Assembly: GCF_900156255.1 (NCBI RefSeq)
Contig: NZ_FTMK01000001.1
Coordinates: 1-64,000, forward strand
Reading direction: 5' to 3'
DNA from: Paracoccus thiocyanatus
GTDB taxonomy: Bacteria > Pseudomonadota > Alphaproteobacteria > Rhodobacterales > Rhodobacteraceae
DNA: 64,000 bases
Shown: positions 7,878 to 15,254 of the stretch, one piece after another
Numbering within the stretch: position 1 is the stretch's first letter
Layout: each line of letters starts with the position of its first letter
Notes under the pieces: generated by a model
What the model saw: only the letters and a program-made list of their open reading frames with translations
What the model was told of the DNA's origin: nothing
Database searches by the model: none
Program-made: the position numbers and the translations under genes

Positions 7878-7963
7878 AGTGGCGGCGGGATCGGGGGCGA
7901 CAGGATCGGGGGCGGCCAGATTGGCCCTTTCCAGCGGCGCGGATTTCTGACAGGTCTTGGCCC

Positions 7964-8383
7964 ATGCGGGTTCGGAACGGATATCGGGCAAAGGGGCCTG
8001 AACGCGGCGCGCTGTCGCGGTCCTGGTGGCGCTGGCTGGCGGTGCTGCCCTTCCTGCTGTTCTCGGCGATCCTGCCGGGCACCATGGTCGCCCGCGACGC
8101 CCAGGGCACCATCAGCGTGGTGCTGTGTTCGGGCGACGGGCCGGTCCAGATGGCGGTGGCCGCCGATGGCAGCCTGGTCCCGGCGGACGAGACGCCCCAT
8201 GACGGCCCGCATGCCTGCGACTGGAGCCTGCACGGCCAGCCGCTGATGCCGGGCGCCGCGGCAGGCGGGCCGCTGCCCGCGCCCCAGGCGGCCGGGCTAG
8301 CGCTATGGCCCGAACCGGCGGCCGCGCCGCCCGGACTTGCGGCCCCCGCGCCCCTGGCCCGCGGCCCGCCCCGTTTCATCTGA
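7964..8383 (+). CDS. DUF2946-like membrane-anchored/secreted protein
   Basis: 139 residues: a basic N-terminus, one hydrophobic segment (WWRWLAVLPFLLFSAILPG, about residues 21-39), then a short periplasmic part with paired cysteines (LCSGDG and HACDWS) and a Pro/Ala-rich tail. This layout resembles DUF2946, small proteins repeatedly found beside copper-handling genes. The two following genes are copper chaperones for cytochrome oxidase, which supports a role in periplasmic copper handling, but the family has no firm function. The start used is the ATG at 7964; the upstream spacer contains two copies of GGATCGGGGGCG (7888-7899, 7903-7914) of no clear meaning. Confidence 0.68.
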   Translation: MRVRNGYRAKGPERGALSRSWWRWLAVLPFLLFSAILPGTMVARDAQGTISVVLCSGDGPVQMAVAADGSLVPADETPHDGPHACDWSLHGQPLMPGAAAGGPLPAPQAAGLALWPEPAAAPPGLAAPAPLARGPPRFI

Positions 8384-8450
8384 CGGAAAACTACCCCGAA
8401 CAACGGCGGCCCGCCTTCGGCGCCGCGCTTTCCATTGGATGAGGATGACC

Positions 8451-9017
8451 ATGCAAACCCGTGTTTTCGCAGCAATCTGCGCTTCGATCCTTGGCCTTGC
8501 GGCCGCCCCGGCACTGGCCGATTCCGGCACGAAACAGCCCCAGGCCCATAACCATGCCCATGGCGCGGCCATGTCGGTCCCCGCCACGGCCCAGGGCGCG
8601 GTGACGCTGGGGGACCTGACGCTTCGCGGCGCCTTCAGCCGCGCCACGCCGCCCGGCGCGCCGGTGGCCGGCGGCTTTCTGACCATCGATAATGCCGGGG
8701 CCGCCGACCGGCTGGTCACGGCCCGAACCGATGTCGCCGGCCGCACCGAGATCCACGAAATGGCGATGGAGGGCGAGGTGATGCGGATGCGCGCCTTGCC
8801 CGAGGGCCTGCCCATTCCCGCCGACGGCACGGTTGAACTCAAGCCCGGCGGCTATCACCTGATGTTCATGGAATTGAAACAGCCGCTGGTCGAGGGCGAG
8901 ACGGTCGATGTCACGCTGACCTTCGAAAAGGCGGGCGAGGTCAGCTTGCCCTTGGCCATCGGGCCGCGCAATGCCGCGGCGGTGATGCATGAAGGAGGCG
9001 GCCATGAAGGGCACTGA
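8451..9017 (+). CDS. Periplasmic copper chaperone, PCu(A)C family
   Basis: 188-residue periplasmic protein that carries Cu(I) for insertion into cytochrome oxidase together with SCO1. Signal peptide MQTRVFAAICASILGLAAAPALA is followed by a His-rich stretch (HNHAHG). The PCu(A)C metal motif is visible as HEMAMEGEVMRMR and, about 20 residues later, YHLMFM, giving the His/Met ligand set. A second His-rich tail, HEGGGHEGH, ends the protein and could bind Cu(II), an extension known in some family members. The start at 8451 was chosen from three nearby in-frame ATGs because GAGGA lies five bases upstream. Its end overlaps the SCO1 gene by 14 bases. Confidence 0.9.
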   Translation: MQTRVFAAICASILGLAAAPALADSGTKQPQAHNHAHGAAMSVPATAQGAVTLGDLTLRGAFSRATPPGAPVAGGFLTIDNAGAADRLVTARTDVAGRTEIHEMAMEGEVMRMRALPEGLPIPADGTVELKPGGYHLMFMELKQPLVEGETVDVTLTFEKAGEVSLPLAIGPRNAAAVMHEGGGHEGH

Positions 9018-9630
9018 GCGGAAATCCGGGCTGAAACCCCTGCGCTATGCGCTTTGGGCGCTGGTGGCGCTGGCGCTGGTCGGGCTGGGCTGGTTCCAGT
9101 TCATCGCACCCCGCGCCGGCACCGGCTCGATCGTGGATGCGGGCACGGCGGCGCTGGGGCGGGGCGATTACCGGCTGGCGGCCACCGATGGCACGGAATT
9201 CACCCAGGCGACGCTGAAGGGCCAGCCTTCGGCGGTGTTCTTCGGCTTCACCCATTGCCCCGATGTCTGCCCGACCACGCTGGGCGACATCGCCGGCTGG
9301 CAGCAGGAACTGGGCGAGGAAGGCCGTGACCTGCGGGTGTTCTTCGTCACCGTCGACCCCGAGCGCGACACGGTCGAGGGGCTGCGCGAATATGTCTCGT
9401 GGGTGCCGGGCGTGGTGGGCGTTTCGGGCACGCCCGAAGAAATCGCCAAGGCGGTCAAGGCATTCCGCATCTATGCGCGCAAATCGCCGCTGGAGGGCGG
9501 GGACTACACCATGGACCATTCCTCGACCATGCTGCTGTTCGACGGCAACGGCGAATATGCCGGCCTGATCGGCTATCAGGAGGAAAGCGAGCGCGCGCTG
9601 GCCAGCCTGCGCCGCCTGCTGAACAGCTAA
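9004..9630 (+). CDS. SCO1/SenC/PrrC-type cytochrome oxidase copper-insertion protein
   Basis: 208-residue membrane-anchored thioredoxin-fold protein. One N-terminal helix (ALWALVALALVGLGWFQF) anchors it to the inner membrane; the periplasmic domain has the copper and redox motif CPDVCP (FTHCPDVCPTTLGD) and the distal ligand histidine in MDHSSTMLLFD. SCO proteins deliver copper to the CuA centre of aa3-type oxidases and reduce its cysteines. The start at 9004 follows AAGGAGG with a five-base gap and overlaps the PCu(A)C gene, so the two are coupled. In Rhodobacter the homologue PrrC also influences redox signalling; whether that holds here is unknown. Confidence 0.92.
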   Translation: MKGTERKSGLKPLRYALWALVALALVGLGWFQFIAPRAGTGSIVDAGTAALGRGDYRLAATDGTEFTQATLKGQPSAVFFGFTHCPDVCPTTLGDIAGWQQELGEEGRDLRVFFVTVDPERDTVEGLREYVSWVPGVVGVSGTPEEIAKAVKAFRIYARKSPLEGGDYTMDHSSTMLLFDGNGEYAGLIGYQEESERALASLRRLLNS

Positions 9631-9663
9631 GCTGCGGCCAGGTTACGGCCAGGCTGCGGCCAG
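9631..9663 (+). repeat. Three tandem 11-bp repeats after the SCO1 gene
   Basis: Units GCTGCGGCCAG, GTTACGGCCAG and GCTGCGGCCAG lie end to end directly after the SCO1 stop codon. A separate inverted repeat, GGCAGGCGG (9706-9714) with CCGCCTGCC (9728-9736), lies further into the same 140-base gap. Neither has a T-run. Confidence 0.6.
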
Positions 9664-9770
9664 GCCCTTGCGGCGCCGGCCAAAGGGCGGCGTCGTCCAT
9701 TCGGCGGCAGGCGGCCATTGTTCCCGCCCGCCTGCCCATGCTACCCCGCGCGCCAAGAATGGAGGCGTGC

Positions 9771-10904
9771 GTGATCCTTTGCGAATTCGGCCCCGCAGGC
9801 GGGCCGGTCCTGTTCCAGGACCCGCAGGAAGTGCTGGTCGTCAACCGGCCCGACCAGGTCGCCGCCGCCCTGGCCCGGCTAGAGGCGCGGCGCCGCCAGG
9901 GGGCCTGGATCGCGGGCTGGTTGTCCTATGAGCTGGGCTATGCGCTGGAGCCGGCGCTGGCCGGGGCCATGCCGGACGCAAGGCGCGCGCCGCTTTTGGC
10001 CTTTGGGGTCTATGACGCGCCCCGGCCCGCGCCGCCGCTGCCGGCGGGCGATGCGGCCCGGCTTGGCCCGGTTGCGCCGCTGATTTCCCGTTCCGACTAT
10101 GCAGCCGCCTTTGCCCGGACGCGCCACTATATCGCCGCGGGCGACTGCTATCAGGTCAACCTGACCTTTCCCCTTGGCTCGCGCCTGGTCTCTGGCTCGG
10201 CGCTGGAGCTTTATGCCGCATTGGCCGCGCGCCAGCCGGTGGGCTTTGGCGCCTATGCCGATCTGGGGGCGGGGCCGGTCGTCGTCTCGCGCTCGCCCGA
10301 ACTGTTCTTTCGCCTGGACGCGCAGGGCGGGATCGAGGCGCGGCCGATGAAGGGCACCGCGCCGCGCGACCCCGATCCCGCGCGTGACGCGGCCTTGGCG
10401 GCGGGGCTTGCGGCGTCGGAAAAGAACCGCGCCGAGAACCTGATGATCGTGGACCTGCTGCGCAACGACATCTCGCGCATCTCGCGCCTGGGTTCGGTGC
10501 GGGTGCCCGAACTTTTCGCCGTGGACAGCTTTGCTACCGTCCACCAGATGAGTTCGCGCGTCGTGGGCCAACTGGACCGCCCGGCGGAACTGGGCGCGCT
10601 GCTGCGGGCGCTGTTTCCCTGTGGCTCGATCACCGGCGCGCCCAAGATCCGCGCCATGCAGATCATCCGCGAGGTCGAGCCGTTCCCGCGCGGCGTCTAT
10701 TGCGGCAGCATCGGCTGGATGGGGCCGGACGGCGCGGCCTGTTTCTCGGTCGCGATCCGCACCCTGTCGATCTGGCCGGATGGCGAAGTGACGTTGAATG
10801 TCGGCGGCGGCGTGGTGCAGGATTCCACCGCCGAGGGCGAATGGGAGGAGGCGCTGTGGAAAGCGCGCTACGTGCAGGATCTGACGACCCCGGATTGCGG
10901 CTGA
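9771..10904 (+). CDS. pabB: Aminodeoxychorismate synthase component I
   Basis: 377-residue chorismate-utilising enzyme that aminates chorismate to 4-amino-4-deoxychorismate on the way to p-aminobenzoate and folate. Motifs of the chorismate-binding domain are present: PMKGTAPR, ENLMIVDLLRND, GSITGAPKIRAMQII and CGSIGWMGPDG. It lacks a fused glutamine amidotransferase, so a separate PabA is needed and is not in this window. I chose the GTG at 9771 because GGAGG is five bases before it; the ATG at 9759 is inside that ribosome-binding sequence. The short pabC-like gene overlaps its 3' end by 49 bases. Confidence 0.9.
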   Translation: MILCEFGPAGGPVLFQDPQEVLVVNRPDQVAAALARLEARRRQGAWIAGWLSYELGYALEPALAGAMPDARRAPLLAFGVYDAPRPAPPLPAGDAARLGPVAPLISRSDYAAAFARTRHYIAAGDCYQVNLTFPLGSRLVSGSALELYAALAARQPVGFGAYADLGAGPVVVSRSPELFFRLDAQGGIEARPMKGTAPRDPDPARDAALAAGLAASEKNRAENLMIVDLLRNDISRISRLGSVRVPELFAVDSFATVHQMSSRVVGQLDRPAELGALLRALFPCGSITGAPKIRAMQIIREVEPFPRGVYCGSIGWMGPDGAACFSVAIRTLSIWPDGEVTLNVGGGVVQDSTAEGEWEEALWKARYVQDLTTPDCG

Positions 10905-11491
10905 TCGAAACGGTGCTGTGGGACGGCGCCGGCTGCCCGCGGATCGAGGGGCATCTGGCGCGGCTTGCGGCCAGCGCGCGGGCGCTTGGCTGGCCCTGCG
11001 ACGGGGCGGCGGCGCGGGCGGCGCTGACCGCACCCCAGGGCGTGCCGGCAAGGCTGCGGCTGACGCTGGACCGCGCCGGGCGGATCGCGGTGACGCGCGC
11101 CCCCCTGCCGCCCGCGCGCGGCGAATGGCGGCTGGCCCTGGCGGGCGCAAGCCTGGCTTCGGACGATCCCTGGCTGCGGCTGAAGACCACGCGGCGGCAA
11201 CAATACGACGACGCCCGCGCCGCCATGCCCCAAGGGGTCGACGAGCTGCTTTTCCTTAACGAGCGCGGCCAGGTCTGCGAAGGCACCATCACCACGCTGT
11301 TCTTCGATCTGGGCCGGGGGATGCGGACCCCGCCCCTGTCCTGCGGCCTTTTGCCGGGGGTGCTGCGCGCCGCGATGCTGGCCCAGGGGCTTTGCCGCGA
11401 AGAAACCCTGCCGGCCGCGGAACTGCCGCGCGCGCGACTGTGGGTGGGCAATGCCCTTAGGGGGCTGATCCCGGCCGTCTGGACCGGCTAA
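10856..11491 (+). CDS. Aminotransferase class IV protein, probable aminodeoxychorismate lyase
   Basis: 211-residue PLP-dependent fold-type IV protein, most likely converting aminodeoxychorismate to p-aminobenzoate plus pyruvate, the step after PabB. The PLP lysine is expected in LKTTRRQQYDDA and the second conserved block is ELLFLNERGQVCEGTITTLFF. It is about 60 residues shorter than E. coli PabC, lacking part of the N-terminal domain. The start is inferred to be the GTG at 10856, inside pabB, because GGAGGAG sits five bases upstream; starts further downstream would cut into ETVLWDGAG. The overlap implies tight coupling with pabB. A D-amino-acid or branched-chain transaminase role cannot be excluded from sequence alone. 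Confidence 0.8.
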   Translation: MESALRAGSDDPGLRLIETVLWDGAGCPRIEGHLARLAASARALGWPCDGAAARAALTAPQGVPARLRLTLDRAGRIAVTRAPLPPARGEWRLALAGASLASDDPWLRLKTTRRQQYDDARAAMPQGVDELLFLNERGQVCEGTITTLFFDLGRGMRTPPLSCGLLPGVLRAAMLAQGLCREETLPAAELPRARLWVGNALRGLIPAVWTG

Positions 11492-11675
11492 GCCGCGGGG
11501 CGCCGGGGCATCGCGGACCGGGACACCATGCCGCCGGCGATTTGTAGCATTTGCGTTGCCCGAACGTCATCCATGGGTTAGGAAGCCCGACTTACAGGCT
11601 ACGGCGGCCGCTGGCATCGGGGGCGGGGCGCATTATATCGGGGCCATGGCGACGCGGGCAGAGTGGGGGGACCGA

Positions 11676-12728
11676 ATGCTCGATCTGACGACCATCCGCA
11701 GCGAGCTTGGCTCGCATTACGATCTGGAACCGTCGCTCGACCTGGCCGAGCGCATGGCCGACATCCATGCCCGCATGGGCCGCGTGATGCCCTGGCCCGA
11801 CTGGGCGATCCATGCCCCCTATGTTGCCGCGATCAACCAGCTGAAAAAGGAACGCGGCGCCGTGGTGCTGGCGCATAACTACATGACGCCGCAGATCTAT
11901 CACGGCATTTCGGACGTGGTGGGCGACAGCCTGGCGCTGGCCATTGCCGCGACCCAGGTCGAGGCGCAGGTGATCGTGCAATGCGGCGTGCATTTCATGG
12001 CCGAGACGTCAAAGATCCTGAACCCGCAGAAAACCGTGCTGATGCCCGACATGGCGGCCGGCTGCTCGCTGGCCGAAAGCATCACCGCCGAAGGGATCGC
12101 GGAAATGCGCGCGCGCTACCCCGGCGCGCCGGTGGTCAGCTATGTCAACACCACCGCCGAGGTAAAGGCCGCGTCCGACATCTGCTGCACCTCGGCCAAT
12201 GCGGCGCAGATCGTCGCGGCGATGCCGGGCGACACGGTGATCATGACCCCCGACAAGTGGCTGGCGCAGAACGTGGCCAAGCAGGTGCCGCAAAAGCGCG
12301 TGGTCTGGTGGGACGGGGCCTGCATCGTGCATGAACAGTTCACGCCCCAGGACCTGCGCGATTTCCGCGCCTGGAATCCGGGGCTGAAGATCATCGCCCA
12401 TCCCGAATGCCCGCCCGACGTGGTGGCCGAGGCCGATTACGCCGGCTCGACCGCCAATATCCAGGGCTGGGTCGAGACTGAGCGGCCGAAGCAGGTGATG
12501 CTGGTCACCGAATGCTCGATGGCCTCGAACATCTCGGACGCGAACCCGGATGTCGAGTTCCTGGGTCCCTGCAACATGTGCCCCTATATGCAGAAGATCA
12601 CCCTGGAAAAGGTGCTGTGGTCGCTGCACAGCATGACCGGCGTGGTCGAGGTCGATCCCAAGGTCGCGGACCGTGCCCGCCTGGCGGTGCAGCGCATGAT
12701 CGACCTGTCGCAGCGCCTGGCGGCCTGA
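11676..12728 (+). CDS. nadA: Quinolinate synthase A
   Basis: 350-residue [4Fe-4S] enzyme condensing iminoaspartate with dihydroxyacetone phosphate to quinolinate. The three cluster cysteines are recognisable in VQCGVHFMAET, TECSMASN and GPCNMCPYMQ, and the substrate-binding VVLAHNYMTPQI and HPECPP are present. Length matches the E. coli enzyme (347). The ATG at 11676 is preferred over 11646 because GGGGGGA precedes it by a few bases. First gene of nadA-nadB-nadC. The 184-base gap upstream has only a TATATC-like -10 (11634-11639) and no recognisable NAD-regulator site. Confidence 0.95.
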   Translation: MLDLTTIRSELGSHYDLEPSLDLAERMADIHARMGRVMPWPDWAIHAPYVAAINQLKKERGAVVLAHNYMTPQIYHGISDVVGDSLALAIAATQVEAQVIVQCGVHFMAETSKILNPQKTVLMPDMAAGCSLAESITAEGIAEMRARYPGAPVVSYVNTTAEVKAASDICCTSANAAQIVAAMPGDTVIMTPDKWLAQNVAKQVPQKRVVWWDGACIVHEQFTPQDLRDFRAWNPGLKIIAHPECPPDVVAEADYAGSTANIQGWVETERPKQVMLVTECSMASNISDANPDVEFLGPCNMCPYMQKITLEKVLWSLHSMTGVVEVDPKVADRARLAVQRMIDLSQRLAA

Positions 12729-12731
12729 CGG

Positions 12732-14297
12732 ATGCGCGAGCTTTCGACCGACCGCGTCGTCATCGTCGGCGCGGGGCTGGGCGGGCTTTACGCGGCGTTG
12801 AAACTGGCGCCGCGCCCGGTGCTGATGATCTCGCCCGAGGTTCTGGGCCGTGGGGCCAGTTCCGCCTGGGCGCAGGGCGGCGTGGCGGCGGCCATGGACC
12901 CCGCCGACAGCGCCCAGGCCCATGCCCGCGACACGCTTCGCGCCGGGGCGGGCACCGTCGATCCCGCCATCGCGGCGCTGGTCACGCAAGAGGCGCGAGC
13001 GCATATCCTGGACCTGACCCGGCTGGGCACCCCCTTCGACCGCAAGCCGGACGGCGGCTATGTGCTGTCGCGCGAGGCGGCGCACGGCTTTGCCCGCGTC
13101 GTGCGGGTGCGCGGCGACCAGGCCGGGGCCGAGATCATGCGCGCGCTGGTCGCCTGCCTGCGCGAGGCGCCTTCGGTGCAGGTGCTGGAGGGGGTGGTCG
13201 CCACCGGCCTGCGCGCCCAGGACGGCGCGGTTGCGGGGGTCGAGGTGGCGCTTGCCGGTCCGCAGGGTTCGGCCCCGGTCCTGATCCGCGCGCCTGCGGT
13301 GCTGCTGGCGGGCGGCGGCTCGGGCGGGCTTTATGCGCTGACCACCAACCCGCCGCGCATCCGCGGCCAGGCCATCGGCATGGCGGCGCGGGCGGGGGCC
13401 CAGATCGCGGATGCGGAATTCGTGCAGTTCCACCCCACCGCCATAGATTGCGGCCAAGACCCCGCGCCGCTGGCGACCGAGGCGCTGCGCGGCGAAGGGG
13501 CGCATCTGCTGAACCGGCTGGGCGAACGCTTCATGGCGGCCCTGCATCCCGATGCCGAACTGGCGCCGCGCGACGTGGTGGCGCGCGCGATCTATGCCCA
13601 GACGCAGGCGGGCTTGCGGCCGGTGCTGGACACCCGCGCCTGCCTGGGCGACCGTATCCTGGCCGAGTTTCCGGCCGTCGCCGGTGCCTGTGCGCGGGCG
13701 GGGATCGACCCGACGCGCCAGCCGATCCCGGTCGCCGCCGCCGCGCATTACCACATGGGCGGGGTGGCGGTGGATGACGACGGGCGCGCCAGCCTCGACC
13801 GGCTTTGGGTCTGCGGCGAGGCAAGCTCGACCGGGCTGCACGGCGCGAACCGGCTGGCCTCGAACGGGCTTTTGGAGGCGCTGGTCTTTGCCCGCCGCTG
13901 CGCGCTGTCAATCGAGGCGCGGCTTGGTCCTGTGCAGGACGCGGCCCTGGTGACGCTACCCGACCTGCCGCCCGGCCCCACGCCCGACCCGGCGCTGGTC
14001 GCCCGCCTGCGCCGCGCCATGACCGAGGGCGCGGGCGTCCTGCGCGATGCCCAGGGCCTGACCCGCTGCCTGCGCGAGATCGCCGCCATCGAGGCGGCGC
14101 AGCCCGATTGCCCGGCGCTTTTGAACATGACCGCCACCGCCACGTTGATCGCCGCCGCGGCGCTGATGCGGCAGGAAAGCCGCGGCGCGCATTGCCGCAC
14201 CGATTTCCCGCAGACCCTGCCCGAAGGGCGCCGCTCGCGCCTGCGGCTTTCGCAGGCGCTGGCCCTGCGCGCCTCGCTTGAACCGGAGACGACATGA
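12732..14297 (+). CDS. nadB: L-aspartate oxidase
   Basis: 521-residue FAD enzyme oxidising L-aspartate to iminoaspartate, which is passed to NadA. The N-terminal dinucleotide fold VVIVGAGLGGLYAALKL (residues 9-25) binds FAD; WAQGGVAAA, FVQFHPTA, HYHMGGV and NRLASNGLLEALVFARR are signatures of the succinate dehydrogenase/fumarate reductase flavoprotein family to which NadB belongs. A role as a fumarate reductase flavoprotein is ruled out by context between nadA and nadC and by length. It follows nadA by three bases and overlaps nadC by four (14294-14297). Confidence 0.95.
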   Translation: MRELSTDRVVIVGAGLGGLYAALKLAPRPVLMISPEVLGRGASSAWAQGGVAAAMDPADSAQAHARDTLRAGAGTVDPAIAALVTQEARAHILDLTRLGTPFDRKPDGGYVLSREAAHGFARVVRVRGDQAGAEIMRALVACLREAPSVQVLEGVVATGLRAQDGAVAGVEVALAGPQGSAPVLIRAPAVLLAGGGSGGLYALTTNPPRIRGQAIGMAARAGAQIADAEFVQFHPTAIDCGQDPAPLATEALRGEGAHLLNRLGERFMAALHPDAELAPRDVVARAIYAQTQAGLRPVLDTRACLGDRILAEFPAVAGACARAGIDPTRQPIPVAAAAHYHMGGVAVDDDGRASLDRLWVCGEASSTGLHGANRLASNGLLEALVFARRCALSIEARLGPVQDAALVTLPDLPPGPTPDPALVARLRRAMTEGAGVLRDAQGLTRCLREIAAIEAAQPDCPALLNMTATATLIAAAALMRQESRGAHCRTDFPQTLPEGRRSRLRLSQALALRASLEPETT

Positions 14298-15145
14298 CCC
14301 AGATGCCCCCTCTGCCCGAGATGATCCTGGAACCGCTGGTCCGGGCCGCGCTGACCGAGGATCTGGGCACCTATGGCGACATCACCACCCGCACGGTGAT
14401 CCCGGCCGGCACCCGCTACCGGGCGCGGATCGTGGCGCGCGAGGCGGGCGTGGCCTCGGGGATGCAACTGGCGGCCATCGCCTTTCGCCTGATCGACCCA
14501 AGCCTGGACTGGCGGCAGCGCCATGCCGATGGCAGCCGCTTCCAGCCCGGCGACACGCTGGCCGAGATCGAGGGCGAGGCGGCCTCGATCCTTTCGGCCG
14601 AGCGGGTGGCGCTGAACTTTGCCGGCCGGCTGGCGGGCATCGCCACCCAGACCGCGGATTTCGTGGCCCAGGCGGCGGGCACGCGCGCCCGCATCACCTG
14701 CACCCGCAAGACCACGCCCGGCCTGCGCCTGGTCGAGAAACAGGCGGTGCTGCATGGCGGCGGCTTCAACCACCGCTTCAGCCTGTCGGATGCGATCCTG
14801 ATCAAGGACAACCACATCGCCGCGGCGGGCGGCATCCGTCCGGTGCTGCAAGCCGTCAAGGCGCGGGCCTCGCACATGATGCGGGTCGAGATCGAGGTGG
14901 ACCGGCTGGACCAGTTCGCCCAGGTGCTGGACGAAGGCGGCGCCGACGTCGTGCTGCTGGACAATATGGAGACGGCCGCGCTGCACGAGGCGGTGGCCAT
15001 GGCAAGCGGCCGGGTGGTGCTGGAGGCGTCGGGCAACATGCGCCTGGCGCGCGTGGCCGAGGTGGCGGCGACGGGGGTCGATTACATCTCGGTCGGGGCG
15101 CTGACCCATTCGGCGCGCACGCTGGACCTGGGCCTGGATTTCTGA
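14294..15145 (+). CDS. nadC: Quinolinate phosphoribosyltransferase (nicotinate-nucleotide pyrophosphorylase)
   Basis: 283-residue enzyme that decarboxylates quinolinate and attaches phosphoribose to give nicotinate mononucleotide, completing de novo NAD synthesis from aspartate. Active-site segments are clear: CTRKTTPGLRLVEKQAV, HRFSLSDAILIKDNH and VEIEVDRLDQF. Length fits the family. It overlaps nadB by four bases and ends the operon. An 18-bp perfect GC palindrome, GGGCCGGGCGCCCGGCCC (15154-15171), follows the stop, without a T-run. Confidence 0.95.
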   Translation: MTQMPPLPEMILEPLVRAALTEDLGTYGDITTRTVIPAGTRYRARIVAREAGVASGMQLAAIAFRLIDPSLDWRQRHADGSRFQPGDTLAEIEGEAASILSAERVALNFAGRLAGIATQTADFVAQAAGTRARITCTRKTTPGLRLVEKQAVLHGGGFNHRFSLSDAILIKDNHIAAAGGIRPVLQAVKARASHMMRVEIEVDRLDQFAQVLDEGGADVVLLDNMETAALHEAVAMASGRVVLEASGNMRLARVAEVAATGVDYISVGALTHSARTLDLGLDF

Positions 15146-15215
15146 CCCGACCGGGGCCGGGCGCCCGGCCCGCCGCCGCGCTTGCTTTCGATGATGGATG
15201 GCGTAAGCCAGTAGA

Positions 15216-15234
15216 CAGGCCCGCAGCGGGCCTG
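15216..15234 (+). promoter_or_regulatory. Perfect palindrome upstream of the glycogen operon
   Basis: CAGGCCCGC-A-GCGGGCCTG is a perfect 19-base palindrome 20 bases before the glgP start. It could be an operator or a leader hairpin close to the ribosome-binding site GAAGG. No regulator can be assigned. Confidence 0.5.
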
Positions 15235-15254
15235 GCTGCGAGCGAAGGTGATCC

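Noticed and set aside
7888..7914. Direct repeat GGATCGGGGGCG
   Set aside because: Two short GC-rich copies in a GC-rich spacer; likely chance, with no promoter features around them.
11492..11675. NAD-responsive operator upstream of nadA
   Set aside because: No dyad resembling a known NAD regulator site could be made out; only a TATATC-like hexamer is present.
12009..13841. 610-residue minus-strand reading frame opposite nadA/nadB
   Set aside because: Antisense to conserved catalytic motifs of two enzymes and without family-like sequence.
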